NCBI GenBank assembly: GCA_934132895.1
Contig: CAKPAG010000003.1
Span: 58,588 to 122,587, forward strand
Length of the DNA stretch: 64,000 bases
Direction of reading: 5' to 3'
Origin: an uncultured Clostridia bacterium
Lineage (GTDB): Bacteria > Bacillota > Clostridia > TANB77 > CAG-465
In this document: positions 62,554-64,000 of the stretch, one piece after another
Position numbering within the stretch: position 1 is the stretch's first letter
Layout of the letters: each line of letters starts with the position of its first letter
Notes under the pieces: generated by a model
Database searches by the model: none
What the model was told of the DNA's origin: nothing
What the model saw: only the letters and a program-made list of their open reading frames with translations
Program-made: the position numbers and the translations under genes

Positions 62554-63306
62554 ATGAGTTATATGCCTTTTGTGATTGTAAGTATTCTTGCTGTTTGTTT
62601 AGGACAAGTTACCAAACATTTAAATAAAAAGATGCCACCACTTGTAGCTGAAGAAATTAATTTTAAAGAATTTAAGCAAGGTTTTTTTAAAGATTTTAAA
62701 ATAGATATAGTTTATTCAATAATTTATTTAGTTATATTTAATATGATTATATATTTTCTTGGAAATAATATTACCTCATATTTATATATTTTTATGTGTT
62801 TGCCACTTACAATAACTTTTGTAATCGATTATAAATATCAGCTTATACCAGATACAGTGCATATATTTATACTTTTACTTGGAATTATAAACTTCATATG
62901 TAATATAAATATGTGGTGGGATTTCTTGCTTGGAGCATTGATAGGTGGAGGAATATTTTGGGGACTTGGCCTTTTAGCACTTTTAATATTTAAAAAAGAA
63001 GGTATGGGTTTTGGAGATGTAAAGCTTATGGCGGCGCTTGGCTTTTTCTTTGGAATTAAATATACTTTAGTTATAACATTAGTTTCTTTCTTTCTTGGAG
63101 CTATAATTGGTGGAGCATTAATTATAACAAAGAAGAAAGATGCAGATGGGTATATTCCATTTGGACCGTTTATAGTAATAGCTACAGTTTTACTTATGTT
63201 TATACCTGCTGATGCTATAATAGAAATATACATAACATTTTGTTCATGGCTTGGAATGAAAATGAGTGATGCTGTATACTTTGTGTCAGAATGTTTTAGA
63301 AAATAA
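62554..63306 (+). CDS. Prepilin peptidase, A24 family
   Basis: 250 aa, several membrane helices. The aspartic sites are in FVIDYKYQLIPDTV and GMGFGDVKLMAALG. The N-terminal cytosolic CxxC zinc/methylase loop of PilD is absent, leaving a short form. It may process the pilin-like proteins of the locus 11-24 kb upstream, which has no peptidase of its own. Translationally close to yqeG. Confidence 0.88.
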   Translation: MSYMPFVIVSILAVCLGQVTKHLNKKMPPLVAEEINFKEFKQGFFKDFKIDIVYSIIYLVIFNMIIYFLGNNITSYLYIFMCLPLTITFVIDYKYQLIPDTVHIFILLLGIINFICNINMWWDFLLGALIGGGIFWGLGLLALLIFKKEGMGFGDVKLMAALGFFFGIKYTLVITLVSFFLGAIIGGALIITKKKDADGYIPFGPFIVIATVLLMFIPADAIIEIYITFCSWLGMKMSDAVYFVSECFRK

Positions 63307-63323
63307 TTTGTGAGGTTGATAAC

Positions 63324-63896
63324 ATGACAAAAAGAACAACAATTTATTTGTTAGTTGTAATATTAGTAATAGCAGTATTTGGTATTACATTTTTCCTTGT
63401 AGACTTTAATTTGAGTGTTAGAGGAAATGTACCAAGGCTTTCTGTGAAAACAAGCGAGTATAATGATGGAAATACTGTTATGTACACAGGTCTTGGATAT
63501 AAAATAGTAAAATATAATATAGGTTCAAGCGAGGAAAAAGTAAAGTGTGGAACTTGGCTATTAATGCATGATCCTAATTTAGATATAGAGCAAAATAATC
63601 AAAATGAAAATTCAAATGAAAGTCTAAAAAACTATATGATTGGCGAAATTACCAAAATATATGATGAAAATGGTAATGAGGGATTTAAAATTTTAGTTAA
63701 AAGTAATACCGAGTTATCAGCATATAATGAAACCTTAGTAAATATCTCTAGTAATACAATTATTACAAAAGAGAAAAACATTATATATAAAAAAGATTTA
63801 AAAATAGGTGATAAAGTAGAAATAAAATTTAGTGGTATTGCTACAAAAAGTATACCGCCACAGATTACTGCTTTAAAAATCGATATAAAAAATTAA
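63324..63896 (+). CDS. 190-aa signal-anchored hypothetical protein
   Basis: ATG 63324 after GTGAGGTT, 17 nt after the prepilin peptidase gene. N-terminal helix (YLLVVILVIAVFGITFFLV), then an extracellular domain with beta-strands (RLSVKTSEYNDGNTVMYTGLGYK; GEITKIYDENGNEGFKILV; DLKIGDKVEIKFSGI) resembling DUF3221-type small OB-like domains. Function unknown; possibly a wall or envelope accessory. Confidence 0.65.
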   Translation: MTKRTTIYLLVVILVIAVFGITFFLVDFNLSVRGNVPRLSVKTSEYNDGNTVMYTGLGYKIVKYNIGSSEEKVKCGTWLLMHDPNLDIEQNNQNENSNESLKNYMIGEITKIYDENGNEGFKILVKSNTELSAYNETLVNISSNTIITKEKNIIYKKDLKIGDKVEIKFSGIATKSIPPQITALKIDIKN

Positions 63897-63900
63897 GTTT

Positions 63901-64000
63901 AATATATAAACAAATTACGGTACATTTTGGTTCTAAGTCAATAGTTGGGGTGGAAATTTCAAAAATTACTTAGAAACTATAGCAAAAGGGTGAACTTAAG
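63901..64000 (+). ncRNA. Possible structured RNA at the window edge
   Basis: TTCTAAGT (63931-63938) pairs with ACTTAGAA (63968-63975). ATAGTT (63941-63946) pairs with AACTAT (63975-63980), so the second helix would cross the first as a pseudoknot. The stretch after it is open to the window end, so it may be a truncated leader. No family recognised. Confidence 0.35.

Overview
The window comes from a low-GC, AT-biased, spore-forming Firmicute of the class Clostridia. The evidence is the sporulation genes (yqfC, yqfD, two spoIID homologues, a spoIIQ-like M23 gene, spoIIID), a T-box leader, an agr quorum-sensing locus, Firmicute gene orders (holB-ricT, yqfC-yqfD-ybeY-dgkA-cdd, spoIIID-mbl) and strong AGA/ATA/TTA codon preference. 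The species cannot be named from this stretch.

Layout. 0-4.2 kb: end of metG, lepB, holB, ricT, a small ferredoxin. 4.3-6.1 kb: a HipA-like kinase with small partner genes. 6.1-11 kb: valine T-box, small membrane protein, valS of the archaeal/rickettsial type, CDF metal exporter, radical SAM activase. 11-16.2 kb: minus-strand hypothetical, yetF, Cys-rich peptide, and an agr locus with agrBD convergent to agrAC. 16.3-20.5 kb: sporulation and housekeeping operon. 20.6-24.2 kb: a degenerate isoleucyl-tRNA synthetase paralogue and a CYTH protein. 24.2-29.8 kb: accessory region with two AAA_14/DUF4143 ATPases, a BRO-N protein and an ECF sigma factor. 30-31.3 kb: D-Ala-D-Ala carboxypeptidase. 31.6-51.8 kb: a 20 kb Tad/Flp-like pilus or secretion locus (CpaB, two MinD-like proteins, CpaF, a double T2SSF protein, six small pilin-like proteins, two larger paralogous membrane-anchored proteins, one with a dockerin, two SLH-like proteins and a 1538-residue exported protein). 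51.8-52.5 kb: a broken integrase beside tRNA-Leu and an IS3-type end. 52.6-59 kb: spoIID, spoIIQ-like gene, spoIIID, mbl, ldhA, a second spoIID-like gene, tRNA-Glu. 59-64 kb: a small structured RNA, DUF3644, tyrS, a Fic remnant, yqeG, a prepilin peptidase that may serve the pilus locus, and an anchored protein.

The most striking observation is about reading frame. I found seven genes broken into two overlapping frames: holB, yetF, yqfD, dacF, a MinD-like gene, an integrase and a spoIID homologue. In all seven the break lies at a CGG codon, and skipping its C (reading the following GGA or GGT as glycine) restores the conserved protein. In the whole window I find only nine in-frame CGG codons, although the trinucleotide is common out of frame. 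Seven of the nine are these sites; the other two appear to be read in frame. I found no frame break without CGG. The simplest reading is that CGG has no efficient tRNA here and acts as a +1 frameshift codon. A systematic sequence artefact is the main alternative.
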